DNA of 64,000 bases from Haloglomus salinum (GCF_024298825.1 NZ_CP101153.1:3410001-3474000); one strand, 5' to 3'. Positions 49,410 to 58,771 are shown, numbered from the stretch's first letter. Program-made: numbers and translations. Notes: generated by a model from the letters alone, not told the origin.

Positions 49410-50759
49410 GTGACACGAAATACCAACCGCACGCGGCGCGACGTGATGAAGGCTGCCGGCGTGGCCGGCATCGCCGGCCTCGCAGGATGTACGGATTCCC
49501 TCACCAGCGGCGACGGTGGCGACGGCGGGGGCGGCAACGAGGCGCTGGGCAACTACCCCATCGAGGGAGACACCGCTACGTTCGGGTTCAACATCCCACT
49601 CTCGGGTCCGTACGGCTCCGAGGGGCAGGACGAACTCCGCGCGTACGAACTCGCGGTGAAGCACCTCAACAACGGTGGCGGCTGGGTGGACTCCCAGTTC
49701 GACGACCTCTCCGGGGACGGCGTCGTCGGGAAGACCATCGACTACAGCGAGGCGGACACGGAGACGGACAAGGGCAAGGCCCGGGAGAACGCCCGCCAGC
49801 TCATCGAGCGGGACAACGCCATCATGGTCTCGGGCGGGTCCTCCTCCTCGGTCGCCATCAACGTCCAGGACGAGTGTCAGAAACAGAAGGTCCTGTTCAT
49901 GGCCTGTCTGACCCACTCGAACGATACGACCGGGAAGGACTGTGTCCGCTACGGGTTCCGCGAGATGTTCAACGCCTACCACACGGCGAAGGCGCTCGCG
50001 CCCGTCCTCGGCGAGGAGTACGGTGAGGACCTGGAGTTCTACCAGCTGTACGCCGACTACACCTGGGGCAAATCCGTCGAGGAGTCGATGCGCCAGTTCC
50101 TCTCGGAGGGGCCGGGCTGGTCGGAGGTCAACTCCGTCGCCACGCCGCTGGGCACCTCGGACTACTCGTCGTACCTCTCGGACGCCCAGTCCTCGGGCGC
50201 CGACGTGCTCCTGCTGAACCACTACGGGCTGGACGGTGCGAAGTCGGTCCGGCAGGCGGTCGACGCCGGCGTCGACGAGGAGATGGACATCGTCGTCCCG
50301 CTGTACAACCGGCCGATGGCCGAGGCCGCGGGCGACGCGATTTCGGGCGTCTTCGGCACGGTCGCCTGGGACTCCGCCATCGACAACACGCCCTCGAACG
50401 AGTTCACGTCGGCGTTCCAGGAGGAGTACGACCGCATCCCCTCGGGCCCGGCCCAGCTGGCCTACGCCCAGACGCTCCAGTACGCCGCCGCCGTCGAACG
50501 CGCGGGGAGCTTCTACCCGCCGGACGTCATCAAGGAGCTGGAGGATTACTCCTACAGCAACATCGGCATGGGCGAGGAGACGATGCGCAAGTGCGACCAC
50601 CAGGCCCAGCGCGCGGTGCCGGTCGTCCGCGGGCTGCCGGCCGACCAGATTGAGACGGGTAACTACTTCGAGATCGTGAACACCACCGAGGCGAGCCAGG
50701 TCACGTACGGGTGTGACACCGGTCCCGCGGCGCAGTGCGAGCTCGGGCCGTACGAGTAA
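49410..50759 (+). CDS. ABC importer substrate-binding lipoprotein (LivK-like)
   Basis: A 449-aa periplasmic-binding-type protein. GTG 49410 starts a Tat signal with lipobox (TRRDVMKAAGVAGIAGLAGC), so it is lipid-anchored outside the cell. After a Gly/Asp linker come the two lobes of a type I binding protein: FGFNIPLSGPYGSEGQDELRAYELAVKHLN; IMVSGGSSSSVAINVQDEC; and LQYAAAVERAGS. Several cysteines occur in the C-lobe (CDHQAQRAVP, YGCDTGPAAQCELG), which is unusual for a halophile. The family takes branched-chain amino acids, urea or short amides; the ligand here is not deducible from sequence. Confidence 0.9.
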   Translation: MTRNTNRTRRDVMKAAGVAGIAGLAGCTDSLTSGDGGDGGGGNEALGNYPIEGDTATFGFNIPLSGPYGSEGQDELRAYELAVKHLNNGGGWVDSQFDDLSGDGVVGKTIDYSEADTETDKGKARENARQLIERDNAIMVSGGSSSSVAINVQDECQKQKVLFMACLTHSNDTTGKDCVRYGFREMFNAYHTAKALAPVLGEEYGEDLEFYQLYADYTWGKSVEESMRQFLSEGPGWSEVNSVATPLGTSDYSSYLSDAQSSGADVLLLNHYGLDGAKSVRQAVDAGVDEEMDIVVPLYNRPMAEAAGDAISGVFGTVAWDSAIDNTPSNEFTSAFQEEYDRIPSGPAQLAYAQTLQYAAAVERAGSFYPPDVIKELEDYSYSNIGMGEETMRKCDHQAQRAVPVVRGLPADQIETGNYFEIVNTTEASQVTYGCDTGPAAQCELGPYE

Positions 50760-50819
50760 CGACGCTCTCAATCCAATCACTATGTTCCCCGACGTACTTC
50801 GTTCTGCGGAGGTGGTATC

Positions 50820-51770
50820 GTGAGCCTCGTGGCCGACCTGATATCGATTCTGCTCAACGGGCTTCAGCAGGGGGCCATCTACATCCTCCTCGCGGTCGGT
50901 CTGTCGATCATCCTCGGGACCCTCGAGTTCGTCAACTTCGCCCACGGCGCCCTGTACATAATCGGCGCCTACGTCGGGTTGTACGTCGCACAGGGACTCG
51001 TCGTCTCCGAGGGCTACCTCGCCGAGGCCGGATTCAGCGACCTCGGACTGGGGATGGGGTTCATCGTCGGGATGATAGTGGTCGCCCTGGTCGTGTTCGT
51101 CCTCGGGTTGCTGTTCGAACGCTTCATCGCGAGGGCGTTCTACGACAGACCCGACACCGACCAGATACTGGTCACGTTCGGGCTGGCCATCATCGTCCAG
51201 GAGATCCTCCGGGTCTCGCTGGGCTCGACCAGCCAGCCGGTCAACCAGCCCACGTGGGCCTCTGGCTCGGTCCCGATTCCGGGCGTGGCCATCTCTGAGT
51301 GGCGCATCTACATCATCCTCATCACCGCGTTGCTGGTCGGTATCGTCTACGCGCTCGTCGAGTACACCGACTTCGGGCTCGTCGTCCGCGCGGGCACGAT
51401 GGACGACGAGATGGTCCGGCTGCTGGGCATCAAACTCTCGCGCCCGTACATCATCGTCTTCGGTATCGGCGCCGCGCTCGCGGGGGTGGCCGGGCTCGTC
51501 GCCGGGCCGCTCTCGCCCATCAACCCGACCGCCGGGACCGACATCCTCGTCCCGGCGTTCGTCACGGTCGTCATCGGTGGCGTCGGCTCCATCCGCGGGG
51601 CCGTGGCCGCCGGCACCATCCTCGGCATCACGCAGGCGGCGCTCATCCAGACGCAGATCGGGACCTACAACCTCGCCCCCTGGTCGCAGGTCGGCATCTA
51701 CGCCATCGCCGCGATCATCCTGCTGGTCCGACCGGAGGGCCTGCTCGGTGAGGAGGTGGATACCGCATGA
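50820..51770 (+). CDS. ABC importer permease (LivH-like)
   Basis: A 316-aa membrane protein with eight or so helices from GTG 50820. It starts LISILLNGLQQGAIYILLAVGLSIILGTLEFVNFAHGALYIIGAY, the hallmark of LivH. The EAA-like coupling loop GTMDDEMVRLLGIKLSRPYIIVFGIGAALAGVAGLVAGP is complete. It overlaps the LivM-like gene by 4 bases. Confidence 0.93.
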   Translation: MSLVADLISILLNGLQQGAIYILLAVGLSIILGTLEFVNFAHGALYIIGAYVGLYVAQGLVVSEGYLAEAGFSDLGLGMGFIVGMIVVALVVFVLGLLFERFIARAFYDRPDTDQILVTFGLAIIVQEILRVSLGSTSQPVNQPTWASGSVPIPGVAISEWRIYIILITALLVGIVYALVEYTDFGLVVRAGTMDDEMVRLLGIKLSRPYIIVFGIGAALAGVAGLVAGPLSPINPTAGTDILVPAFVTVVIGGVGSIRGAVAAGTILGITQAALIQTQIGTYNLAPWSQVGIYAIAAIILLVRPEGLLGEEVDTA

Positions 51771-52981
51771 GCGAGGATTACGAACTGCGTACGGATGGAG
51801 GGGCCGCGCCCGCCACCGGCGAGGATGCCGCGTCCGCGAACGAGACGGAGCAGGCCACCTCTCGGGTGCCCGGTCTCGGCGGTGACGAGGGCCGTATCAT
51901 CGGCCTCACCGCGCTGGCCGTGCTGCTGTTCCCGTTCCTGTTCGCGGAGGCGCCCGTCATCAGCGACATCATCCAGGGGTACGCCGGACTGACGACGCTC
52001 ATCCTCATCTGGGGCATCTTCGCGATGGGGTACGACCTGCTCCACGGCTTCACCGGACTGCTGTCGTTCGGACACGCCGCCTTCTGGGGTGCCGGCGGGA
52101 TGGCCGCCGGCCTCCTCGTGGAGTACGCCGGCATGAACCTGCCGCTGGTACTGGTCGTCGTCGGCACCATCGTCGGCGTGCTGCTGGCGTGGCTCATCGG
52201 CTTCCTGTCCCTCCGGCGCGGTGGCATCTACTTCGCCATCCTGACGCTGGCGTTCGGACAGATGATCTACTTCACCATCTTCGGTCCCGCCGGCCCCATC
52301 ACGGGCGGGGAGGACGGACTGTTGCTCACCATCGGTGACCTGTTCGGGGTCATCCCGCTGAACGCGGGCGTCCCGGTTCTGACGCCGCTGGGCTTCATCC
52401 CCTCGTGGCTCTACCTCATCGTCGGCATCTTCGTCGTCATCTCGGTGGCCGTCGCCTACCGGGTGCTCAACTCGCCGTACGGTCTCATCTTCAAGGCCAT
52501 CCGCGAGAACGAGCAGCGTGCGGAGTTCGTCGGTCTGAACGTCTGGCGCTACAAGCTCATGGCGTTCGTCCTGTCGGGCGCGTTCGCCGGCTTCGCGGGC
52601 GCGCTCCACACCATCTACAACGGCGCCGCCTCCGCGAGCGCCTTCTACTGGATCGTCTCCGGCGACGTCGTCATCATGAGCATCCTCGGCGGGGTCGGCA
52701 CCCTGTTCGGTGCTTTCCTCGGCGCGGGGGTCTACCTCTACATGTCGAACATCCTGGAGACGTTCGTCGGTACGCTCTGGCACGTCATGCTGGGGCTGCT
52801 GTTCGTCGTCGTCGTGTGGCTGTTCCCGGGCGGTATCTGGGGCGGCATCCGGGCGCTCCGGGACCTCATCACCGACCTCATCGGCGGTGGTGGGTCCGAG
52901 CCCGAAGCGGCGACCGACGGCGGTGAGCCCGGGGCCCGAGCCCCGGCGGACTCCAGTTCCGACGGAGGTGACGGCCAGTGA
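51767..52981 (+). CDS. ABC importer permease (LivM-like)
   Basis: A 404-aa membrane protein. An acidic, possibly disordered N-terminus (about 40 residues) and a Gly/Ser/Asp C-terminus flank the LivM core. Core landmarks are GYDLLHGFTGLLSFGHAAFWGAGG, LRRGGIYFAILTLAFGQMIYF and AIRENEQRAEFVGLNVWRYKL, the last being the ATPase contact. It overlaps both neighbours by 4 bases. Confidence 0.93.
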   Translation: MSEDYELRTDGGAAPATGEDAASANETEQATSRVPGLGGDEGRIIGLTALAVLLFPFLFAEAPVISDIIQGYAGLTTLILIWGIFAMGYDLLHGFTGLLSFGHAAFWGAGGMAAGLLVEYAGMNLPLVLVVVGTIVGVLLAWLIGFLSLRRGGIYFAILTLAFGQMIYFTIFGPAGPITGGEDGLLLTIGDLFGVIPLNAGVPVLTPLGFIPSWLYLIVGIFVVISVAVAYRVLNSPYGLIFKAIRENEQRAEFVGLNVWRYKLMAFVLSGAFAGFAGALHTIYNGAASASAFYWIVSGDVVIMSILGGVGTLFGAFLGAGVYLYMSNILETFVGTLWHVMLGLLFVVVVWLFPGGIWGGIRALRDLITDLIGGGGSEPEAATDGGEPGARAPADSSSDGGDGQ

Positions 52982-53736
52982 GCCTCCTCGAGACCCAGGG
53001 ACTCGTCAAGCGGTTCGGCGGCGTCACCGCCACCGACCACGTCGACGTGTCCATCGAGCCCGACGAGCGCGTCAGCCTCATCGGGCCGAACGGCGCCGGC
53101 AAGTCGACCTTCATCAACCTCGTCACCCGCCGGCTGGACCCCACAGAGGGGGACATCCGGTTCAAGGGCGAGTCCATCGTGCAGAAGGAGCCACACGAGG
53201 TCGTGCAGGCTGGCGTCTCGAAGTCGTTCCAGCAGGCCTCTATCTTCCCCGACCTCTCCGTGCTCGACAACGCCCGCATCGCCGCGCTGGGCGCCGACCA
53301 CGGGGCCTTCGGCTTCAACTTCCTGAAGCGGCTCGACTCCTACCCGGAGATCGACCGCATCGCGCGGACCACGCTCCAGGACGTCGGCCTCTGGGGGCAG
53401 CGCGACACCACCGCCAGCGACCTGCCGTACGGTGACAAACGCCGCCTCGAGATCGGTATCGCGCTGGCCGCCGAGCCCGACCTCCTCCTGATGGACGAGC
53501 CGACCGCCGGCATGTCCCCGGAGGAGACGAAGGCGACGGTCGACCTCATCGAGGAGGTCAAGCAGGAGCGCTCGCTCACCTACCTCCTCGTCGAGCACGA
53601 CATGGAGATCGTCTTCGACATCTCCGACCGCATCATCGTCCTGAACCGGGGGAGCGTCATCGCGGAGGGGACCCCGGAGGAGATCCGCGAGGACGAGGAC
53701 GTGCAGGACGCGTACCTCGGAGGTGTCGAGGCATGA
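52978..53736 (+). CDS. ABC importer ATPase (LivG-like)
   Basis: A 252-aa ATPase. Walker A is LIGPNGAGKSTFINL. The signature loop is degenerate (TASDLPYGDKRRLEIGIALA, typical of LivG proteins). Walker B is LLLMDEPTAGMSPEE and switch His is in LLVEHDMEIVFDI. It starts at GTG 52978 within the end of the LivM gene and overlaps LivF, so the operon is translated as one unit. Confidence 0.93.
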   Translation: MSLLETQGLVKRFGGVTATDHVDVSIEPDERVSLIGPNGAGKSTFINLVTRRLDPTEGDIRFKGESIVQKEPHEVVQAGVSKSFQQASIFPDLSVLDNARIAALGADHGAFGFNFLKRLDSYPEIDRIARTTLQDVGLWGQRDTTASDLPYGDKRRLEIGIALAAEPDLLLMDEPTAGMSPEETKATVDLIEEVKQERSLTYLLVEHDMEIVFDISDRIIVLNRGSVIAEGTPEEIREDEDVQDAYLGGVEA

Positions 53737-54476
53737 GCCTGCTCGAACTCGAGGACGTGGACGCCTACTACGACGAGAGCCACATCCTCCGGGACCTGTC
53801 GATGTCCGTCGAGGAGGGCGAGATATGTGCGCTCCTCGGGCGGAACGGCGCGGGCAAGACCACCACGCTCCGCTCCGTCGCGGGCGCCACCCCGCCCACT
53901 GTTCAGGACGGGACGGTCTCCTTCCAGGGGACCGACGTGACGGGCGACCCACCCGAGGATATCGCGGCCCGCGGCATCTCCCTCGTTCCGGAGGAGCGCC
54001 GCGTGTTCTCCGACCTCAGCGTCGTCGAGAACCTCAGACTCCCGGAGGTCGCGCGCTCCTCGACCAACCGCTTCGGCCGGTCGGTCGCGACCACCCGTGA
54101 GGGGATGAGCATGGAGGAGGTGTACGAGTACTTCCCCCGACTCGACGAGCGCCGCCAGCAGCGCGCTGGGACACTCTCGGGCGGCGAGCAGCAGATGCTC
54201 GCCATCGCCCGCGCGCTCCGCCAGCCGACGGACCTGCTCCTGCTGGACGAGCCCTACGAGGGGCTCGCCCCGCAGATCATCGAGACCGTCGAGCAGGCCG
54301 TCGAGCGTATCCGCGAGGACGGCACCACCATCCTGCTGGTCGAGCAGAACGCCATCGCCGCCACGAACATCTCCGACCGCGCCTACGTCATCGACCAGGG
54401 CGAGGTGGTGTTCGAGGGGACCGGCGAGGAACTCCAGGACGACGAGGAGACCCGCCAGCGGTACCTGGGGGTGTGA
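53733..54476 (+). CDS. ABC importer ATPase (LivF-like)
   Basis: A 247-aa ATPase: Walker A ALLGRNGAGKTTTLRS, signature LSGGEQQMLAIARAL, Walker B LLLLDEPYEGLAPQ and switch LLVEQNAIAA. The opening LLELEDVDAYYDESHILRDLSM is typical of LivF. It pairs with LivG as the heterodimeric motor, and its stop overlaps the thioredoxin-like gene. Confidence 0.93.
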   Translation: MSLLELEDVDAYYDESHILRDLSMSVEEGEICALLGRNGAGKTTTLRSVAGATPPTVQDGTVSFQGTDVTGDPPEDIAARGISLVPEERRVFSDLSVVENLRLPEVARSSTNRFGRSVATTREGMSMEEVYEYFPRLDERRQQRAGTLSGGEQQMLAIARALRQPTDLLLLDEPYEGLAPQIIETVEQAVERIREDGTTILLVEQNAIAATNISDRAYVIDQGEVVFEGTGEELQDDEETRQRYLGV

Positions 54477-55213
54477 CAGTGGGCGACTCCACTGCCGATT
54501 CGGATGCGGACGCGGACGCGCCGACGAGCGGCGATGACCAGCCGGACCCCCCGGCGGATGCTCCCCGCGACGAGGAAGCGCTGTTCGACGCGCTCCTCGC
54601 GGCGGACGTGCTCGTGGAGGACGACGCGGGTGTCGGTGTCACGACCGAGTTCGAGGATACCCGCGACATCTATCGGGCGACCTACGGTGACGCCAGCGAC
54701 GAGGAGTTCCACGCGACGCTCGGTGAACTGTTCGGGATGGAACCCGAGACGGCGGCCGAACAGGCCGCCGAACTGGGTATCACGCGAGAGGAACTGTGTA
54801 CGCTGCTGTCGCTGCGGTCACACCTCGACGGCGCGACGGCGACGGAGCTCCAGCAGGCGGTCGGGATGGTCCACGCGGCCGGGCCGTCCTCGCCCGTGCC
54901 GGCGATGCTCCACGAACTCGGCGACGACGCCGACGCGTGGCTCGCCGGCCGGGACGCGGTCGTGGTCGTGATGAAGCGCGGCTGTGACCCCTGTCGGGCG
55001 CTTCGGGACGACCTCGACGATATCGTCGAGTCGGCGCCCGAGGGCACCGCGTTCGCGGGCATCGACGGCCCCGAACACCACGACTTCCTGCGAGCTCACG
55101 AGGTCGATACGGCTCCCACGTCGCTGTTCGTCCGCGACGGCGAGGTGGTCGGGCGGCTGGCTGGCTACTACGGCCCCGACCGCTTCGCCGAGGCGTTCGC
55201 CGAGCACTACTGA
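54473..55213 (+). CDS. Thioredoxin-fold protein with CDPC motif
   Basis: A 246-aa cytoplasmic protein. Residues 1-40 are an acidic tail. About 40-150 are helical (VLVEDDAGVGVTTEFEDTRDIYRATYGDAS; EELCTLLSLRSHLDGATATELQQ). The C-terminal ~95 residues are a thioredoxin fold with Cys171-Asp-Pro-Cys174 (VVVMKRGCDPCRALRDDL) and the cis-Pro region TAPTSLFVRDGEVVGRL. Translational coupling to LivF (ATGA-type overlap at GTG) puts it in the importer operon; a thiol-redox or regulatory role is possible. It overlaps the convergent lipoprotein gene by 7 bases. Confidence 0.8.
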   Translation: MTVGDSTADSDADADAPTSGDDQPDPPADAPRDEEALFDALLAADVLVEDDAGVGVTTEFEDTRDIYRATYGDASDEEFHATLGELFGMEPETAAEQAAELGITREELCTLLSLRSHLDGATATELQQAVGMVHAAGPSSPVPAMLHELGDDADAWLAGRDAVVVVMKRGCDPCRALRDDLDDIVESAPEGTAFAGIDGPEHHDFLRAHEVDTAPTSLFVRDGEVVGRLAGYYGPDRFAEAFAEHY

Positions 55214-56043
55214 GTGCTGGCGAACCACGACGGCCGCTCGACCGTCGTCGCACCGACCCCTTCGTACCGGACCGCACGTACGACCGTCACCGGCCCGGTC
55301 GAGGCGTTCGCGGTGTACCGGACCCGATACCGCTCGACCAGCCCGTCGTCCCGGACGACCGCACGCACGGTCGCGTTCCGTGGGTCGGTCAGTCCGCCCG
55401 GAACGGGGAGTTCACCGGGCTGGGCCTCGCGGCCGCGCAGGATGTAGCGGGCCGTTCCGTTCACCGTCGTCCGCTCGACCACGGTGACGTCGATCGCTGC
55501 GAACAGTCGTGTGGTATCCTCGCCCGGCGCGCCCTCCAGCGCGACCCCCCGAATCCAGTAGGGCCAGGTGCCGGCGTAGCCGTCCGGCGGCTGGAAGCGG
55601 TTGTACGTGGTCCCGTTGTCCCGCGTGAGTGCGACCGCGTAGACGCTCCCGTTGCTCCAGAACGTCCCGCGGGCGGGTGGCTGGCCCAGCAGCCCGGGCC
55701 CGGCATGCCCACCGGCCCGCACGGTCGTCAGATACCGACGCTCGGCGTCCAGCCGGATGTCGACCCGAAGGACCGAGCGGGCGGTTCCGTTCGGATACCT
55801 GACGGTGTGGTTCGCGACCAGCCGGTAGCTCCGCTCGTCCAGCACCCGCCCGTGGGCGTTGCCGAGTCGGCGGGGGGCCGTGACCCCGTCGGCGTCGAGG
55901 CCCGGCGCGAGCGTGGCCCGGTCCGCCGGGACAGGGGCCGGCGTGAACGTCTCGCTCGGGGTGGAGTCGCCGGAGCCGACGAACCCACTGCATCCCGCGA
56001 GCACGAGCAGTACGGCACAGGCAACTGCCACCACCGAGCGCAT
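55207..56043 (-). CDS. Haloarchaeal lipoprotein of unknown function, DUF7537-like
   Basis: A 278-aa secreted lipoprotein. ATG 56043 gives a Sec signal with lipobox (VVAVACAVLLVLAGC). The mature protein has a Thr/Pro-rich linker, then a beta-rich region with repeated LDERSYRLVANHTVRYPNGT, RYLTTVRAGG and RYRVRYTANASTGPVTVVRAVRYEGVG, resembling LolA/LppX-like lipid-carrier folds. Many Asn-x-Ser/Thr sites fit an extracellular location. Naming is from memory; function is unknown. Confidence 0.75.
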   Translation of the reverse strand: MRSVVAVACAVLLVLAGCSGFVGSGDSTPSETFTPAPVPADRATLAPGLDADGVTAPRRLGNAHGRVLDERSYRLVANHTVRYPNGTARSVLRVDIRLDAERRYLTTVRAGGHAGPGLLGQPPARGTFWSNGSVYAVALTRDNGTTYNRFQPPDGYAGTWPYWIRGVALEGAPGEDTTRLFAAIDVTVVERTTVNGTARYILRGREAQPGELPVPGGLTDPRNATVRAVVRDDGLVERYRVRYTANASTGPVTVVRAVRYEGVGATTVERPSWFASTQ

Positions 56044-56106
56044 CGTCCTCGCTTGGAGCGCCACCGTCTAAACCCCCGTGGCGAGGGGGGAGCGGTCTAG
56101 GGGGCA

Positions 56107-56115
56107 TTATTAAAT
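56107..56115 (+). promoter_or_regulatory. TATA box of the acyl-CoA ligase
   Basis: ttattaaat lies 27-35 bases before ATG 56142, predicting a leaderless transcript. Confidence 0.6.
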
Positions 56116-56141
56116 TCTATCCGGTCCCAGACGGTGGTGTT

Positions 56142-57758
56142 ATGCGAAAGCCACTGCTGGTGACCGAGTTCCTCGACCGGGCACGACGGCACTACGGCGA
56201 CCACGAGGCGGTGCTGGCGACCGACGGCACGCGCTATACCTACGACGAGCTGGGCGCGCGTGCCGACGGGTTCGCCGCCGTACTTCAGGAGCGAGGTATC
56301 GAGCACGGTGACCGTGTGGCGGTGCTGGACCCCAACACGCACTACCACCTGGAGGCCGCGTACGGTATCTTCCAGGCCGGGGGCATCCACACGCCGCTGA
56401 ACTACCGGCTGACGCCGAACGACTACGAGTACATCCTCAACGACGCCGGCGTGGACGCCATCTACGCCGACTACGACTACGCGGACAAGATCCAGCAGGT
56501 CCGCGACGAGGTCCCCACCGAGACGTTCATCACGAACGACCCGGACGCCGTCGAGGGTGACTGGGAGTCCTTCGATGCCGTCATCGACGGGCTGGGCGCC
56601 GAGGACTACGAGCGTCCCGAGATGGAGGAGGACGAGATCTGCACCATCAACTACACCTCCGGGACGACCGGCGACCCGAAGGGTGTCTCGCGGACCCACC
56701 GCACCGAGACCATCCACGCGTACCTCATCAGCAACCATCAGGACATCTCGGACGACGATGTCTACCTGTGGACGTTACCGATGTTCCACGCCAACGGCTG
56801 GGGGCATATCTTCGCCATCACGGGTGCCGGGGCACGCCACGTCTGTACCCGTGGTATCGACGCCCAGGAGATATTCGAGACCGTCCGCAACGAGGACGTC
56901 TCGTACATGTGTGCCGCGCCGACGGTACTGAACATGCTGCTGGACTACTACGACGCCAACGACGTGGTGACCGTCGGCGACAACGACGTCCGGTGTGCGA
57001 CCGCCGGGAGCGCCCCGCCGGAGGCAACCATCCGCACCATCGAGGACGAGTTCGGCTGGTACATGATGCACGTCTACGGGCTGACGGAGACGGGGCCGCT
57101 CATCACCACCAGTGACGCGCGCCGGCTGTTCGACGACGACTCCAGCGACCGCTTTTCCATCAAGAAACGACAGGGCCTGGGCTACCTCGGTACCGAGGTC
57201 CGCGTCGTCGACGACGACGGGAACGACGTGGCACAGGACGACCAGTCCATCGGCGAGGTCGTCGTGCGCGGCAATCAGGTGATGGAGAAGTACTGGAACA
57301 AGCCCGAGGCGACCGAGGAAGCGTTCAACGCCCGCATCGAGGGCTACTTCCACACCGGGGACCTCGCCACCGTGGACGAGCACGGGATGGTCGCTATCCA
57401 GGACCGCAAGAAGGACCTCATCATCTCTGGCGGGGAGAACATCTCTTCCATCGAGGTCGAGGACGCCCTCTACGACCACTCCGCGGTCTCGGAGGCCGCC
57501 GTCATTCCGGCGCCGTCGGACAAGTACGGCGAGACGGTCAAGGCGTTCGTCGTCCCGACGAACGGTGACCCCGACGACCCCGGCGTCACCGCCGACGAGC
57601 TGAAGTCGTTCACGAAGGAGCAACTCGCCTCCTACAAACGCGTCCGCAAGGTGGAGTTCGTCGACGAACTGCCGACGACGGCCACCGGGAAGGTCCAGAA
57701 GTACGAGCTCCGCGAGCGCGAGTGGGAGGAGGAGGACCGGATGGTCGGACAGGGGTAG
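56142..57758 (+). CDS. Acyl-CoA ligase (medium/long-chain fatty-acid–CoA ligase type)
   Basis: A 538-aa AMP-forming ligase. P-loop is YTSGTTGDPKGVSRTH; MFHANGWGHIFA is the acyl/CoA tunnel segment; YGLTETGPLIT is A5; YFHTGDLATVDEHGMVAIQDRKKDLIISGGENISS covers A7-A8; and the catalytic Lys is in LPTTATGKVQKYELR. The pattern resembles ligases annotated as AMP-binding fatty-acid–CoA ligases, preferring medium or longer carboxylates. It may share the carboxylate-uptake context with the importer upstream. Confidence 0.92.
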   Translation: MRKPLLVTEFLDRARRHYGDHEAVLATDGTRYTYDELGARADGFAAVLQERGIEHGDRVAVLDPNTHYHLEAAYGIFQAGGIHTPLNYRLTPNDYEYILNDAGVDAIYADYDYADKIQQVRDEVPTETFITNDPDAVEGDWESFDAVIDGLGAEDYERPEMEEDEICTINYTSGTTGDPKGVSRTHRTETIHAYLISNHQDISDDDVYLWTLPMFHANGWGHIFAITGAGARHVCTRGIDAQEIFETVRNEDVSYMCAAPTVLNMLLDYYDANDVVTVGDNDVRCATAGSAPPEATIRTIEDEFGWYMMHVYGLTETGPLITTSDARRLFDDDSSDRFSIKKRQGLGYLGTEVRVVDDDGNDVAQDDQSIGEVVVRGNQVMEKYWNKPEATEEAFNARIEGYFHTGDLATVDEHGMVAIQDRKKDLIISGGENISSIEVEDALYDHSAVSEAAVIPAPSDKYGETVKAFVVPTNGDPDDPGVTADELKSFTKEQLASYKRVRKVEFVDELPTTATGKVQKYELREREWEEEDRMVGQG

Positions 57759-57763
57759 CGCAG

Positions 57764-58174
57764 TCAGACGTGGTCGGCGGCCGCGTCACCCGCTTCCTCA
57801 CCCGTCACCAGTACCGGACAGTCGGCATTGAGCAGAATGCGTTCGGCTGCGGGGTGTAGCTGGCGCTTGCCGGCGGGTGACCGTTCTCGGCCCGCCACAC
57901 AGATGCAGTCGGCTGCCCGCTCCTGGGCCACCCGGAGGACGGCCTCGGTGGGTCGTCCCTCGACACGGACCGCCTCGACGGCGATTTCCGCGGCCGCGAA
58001 CCGGTCTATCGCGTCCGCCACCGCTGGAACCGCCGTCACGTCCGTCCCCGGGTCGGCGACGTGGACCAGAGTCACCCGCACCGCCTCGGTCGCTCCGGGG
58101 AGCCCAGCCACGGTCGACACCTTCGTGACGACCTGGGCGTCGTCCGGTGCGACGGGCACGACGACGTGATACAT
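57764..58174 (-). CDS. Universal stress protein, UspA family
   Basis: A 136-aa single Usp domain. It opens MYHVVVPVAPDDAQVVTKVST and ends with ADCICVAGRERSPAGKRQLHPAAERILLNADCPVLVTG. The ATP loop is altered (G-x-x-R/S with HPAAERI), so nucleotide binding is less sure than for the UspA at 7975. It ends 5 bases after the acyl-CoA ligase stop (convergent). Confidence 0.85.
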   Translation of the reverse strand: MYHVVVPVAPDDAQVVTKVSTVAGLPGATEAVRVTLVHVADPGTDVTAVPAVADAIDRFAAAEIAVEAVRVEGRPTEAVLRVAQERAADCICVAGRERSPAGKRQLHPAAERILLNADCPVLVTGEEAGDAAADHV

Positions 58175-58265
58175 ACAGGCCTGGAGTGGACACTGGAGTA
58201 AGTCCCTTCCGACAACCGGCGATCTCCGGGCCCCCGCTGTCGTCCATCGGGTTGCGCCCGCAGGT

Positions 58266-58613
58266 TCAGGCCTCCTCGTCCACGTACTCGTTCGAGACGT
58301 AGACGACGAGCGCCAGCATCACGCCCAGGCCCAGCCCCATCGTCAGCATCCCGTAGGCCGCGAGCCCGGTCGCCGTCGGCTGGAACGTCACGAGCCCGAG
58401 GAAGGTGACGGGCCGGAGGCCACGGATGCCCAGCGCGCCGATGAGGAAGCCGGTGAGGCCCGCGATGCTCACGACGACGGCGTACAGGAGGAGGATGAGC
58501 CGCTTCCCGCCGAGCGTCGAGACCTCGTCGTCGGCCTCGTCCCACACCTCGTCGCCGGGCACGGCGCCCTCGCGGTTGCCTGCGCCGGCGTCGCCCTCGG
58601 GACCGTCGGTCAT
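58266..58613 (-). CDS. Small membrane protein near the oxidase cluster (115 aa)
   Basis: An acidic N-terminus (~35 residues) is followed by two long helices: KRLILLLYAVVVSIAGLTGFLIGALG and a segment around TGLAAYGMLTMGLGLGVMLALVVYVS. It is a haloarchaeal family I recall as DUF7520, usually near cytochrome oxidase genes. Function unknown; possible assembly or accessory role. Divergent from the 32-aa gene at 58673. Confidence 0.75.
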   Translation of the reverse strand: MTDGPEGDAGAGNREGAVPGDEVWDEADDEVSTLGGKRLILLLYAVVVSIAGLTGFLIGALGIRGLRPVTFLGLVTFQPTATGLAAYGMLTMGLGLGVMLALVVYVSNEYVDEEA

Positions 58614-58672
58614 ACACGAACTGGGCGCCTGCCGAGGATAGGGCTTTTGTCCTCGCTGTGCCAACTCCACGT

Positions 58673-58771
58673 ATGGAAGAGAAGGACCTCCTGCTCACGA
58701 TACTGGGCGGGACGGCGCTGCTGATGTTCGTCACGGGTATCGTGCTGGTGCTCACGTCGAGTGGGGCATAG
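58673..58771 (+). CDS. 32-aa single-helix membrane peptide
   Basis: ATG 58673 reads MEEKDLLLTILGGTALLMFV then TGIVLVLTSSGA and a stop. One transmembrane helix with a charged N-terminus. It shares its promoter region with the divergent 58613 gene, a situation common for small subunits of respiratory complexes. Function unknown. Confidence 0.6.
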   Translation: MEEKDLLLTILGGTALLMFVTGIVLVLTSSGA

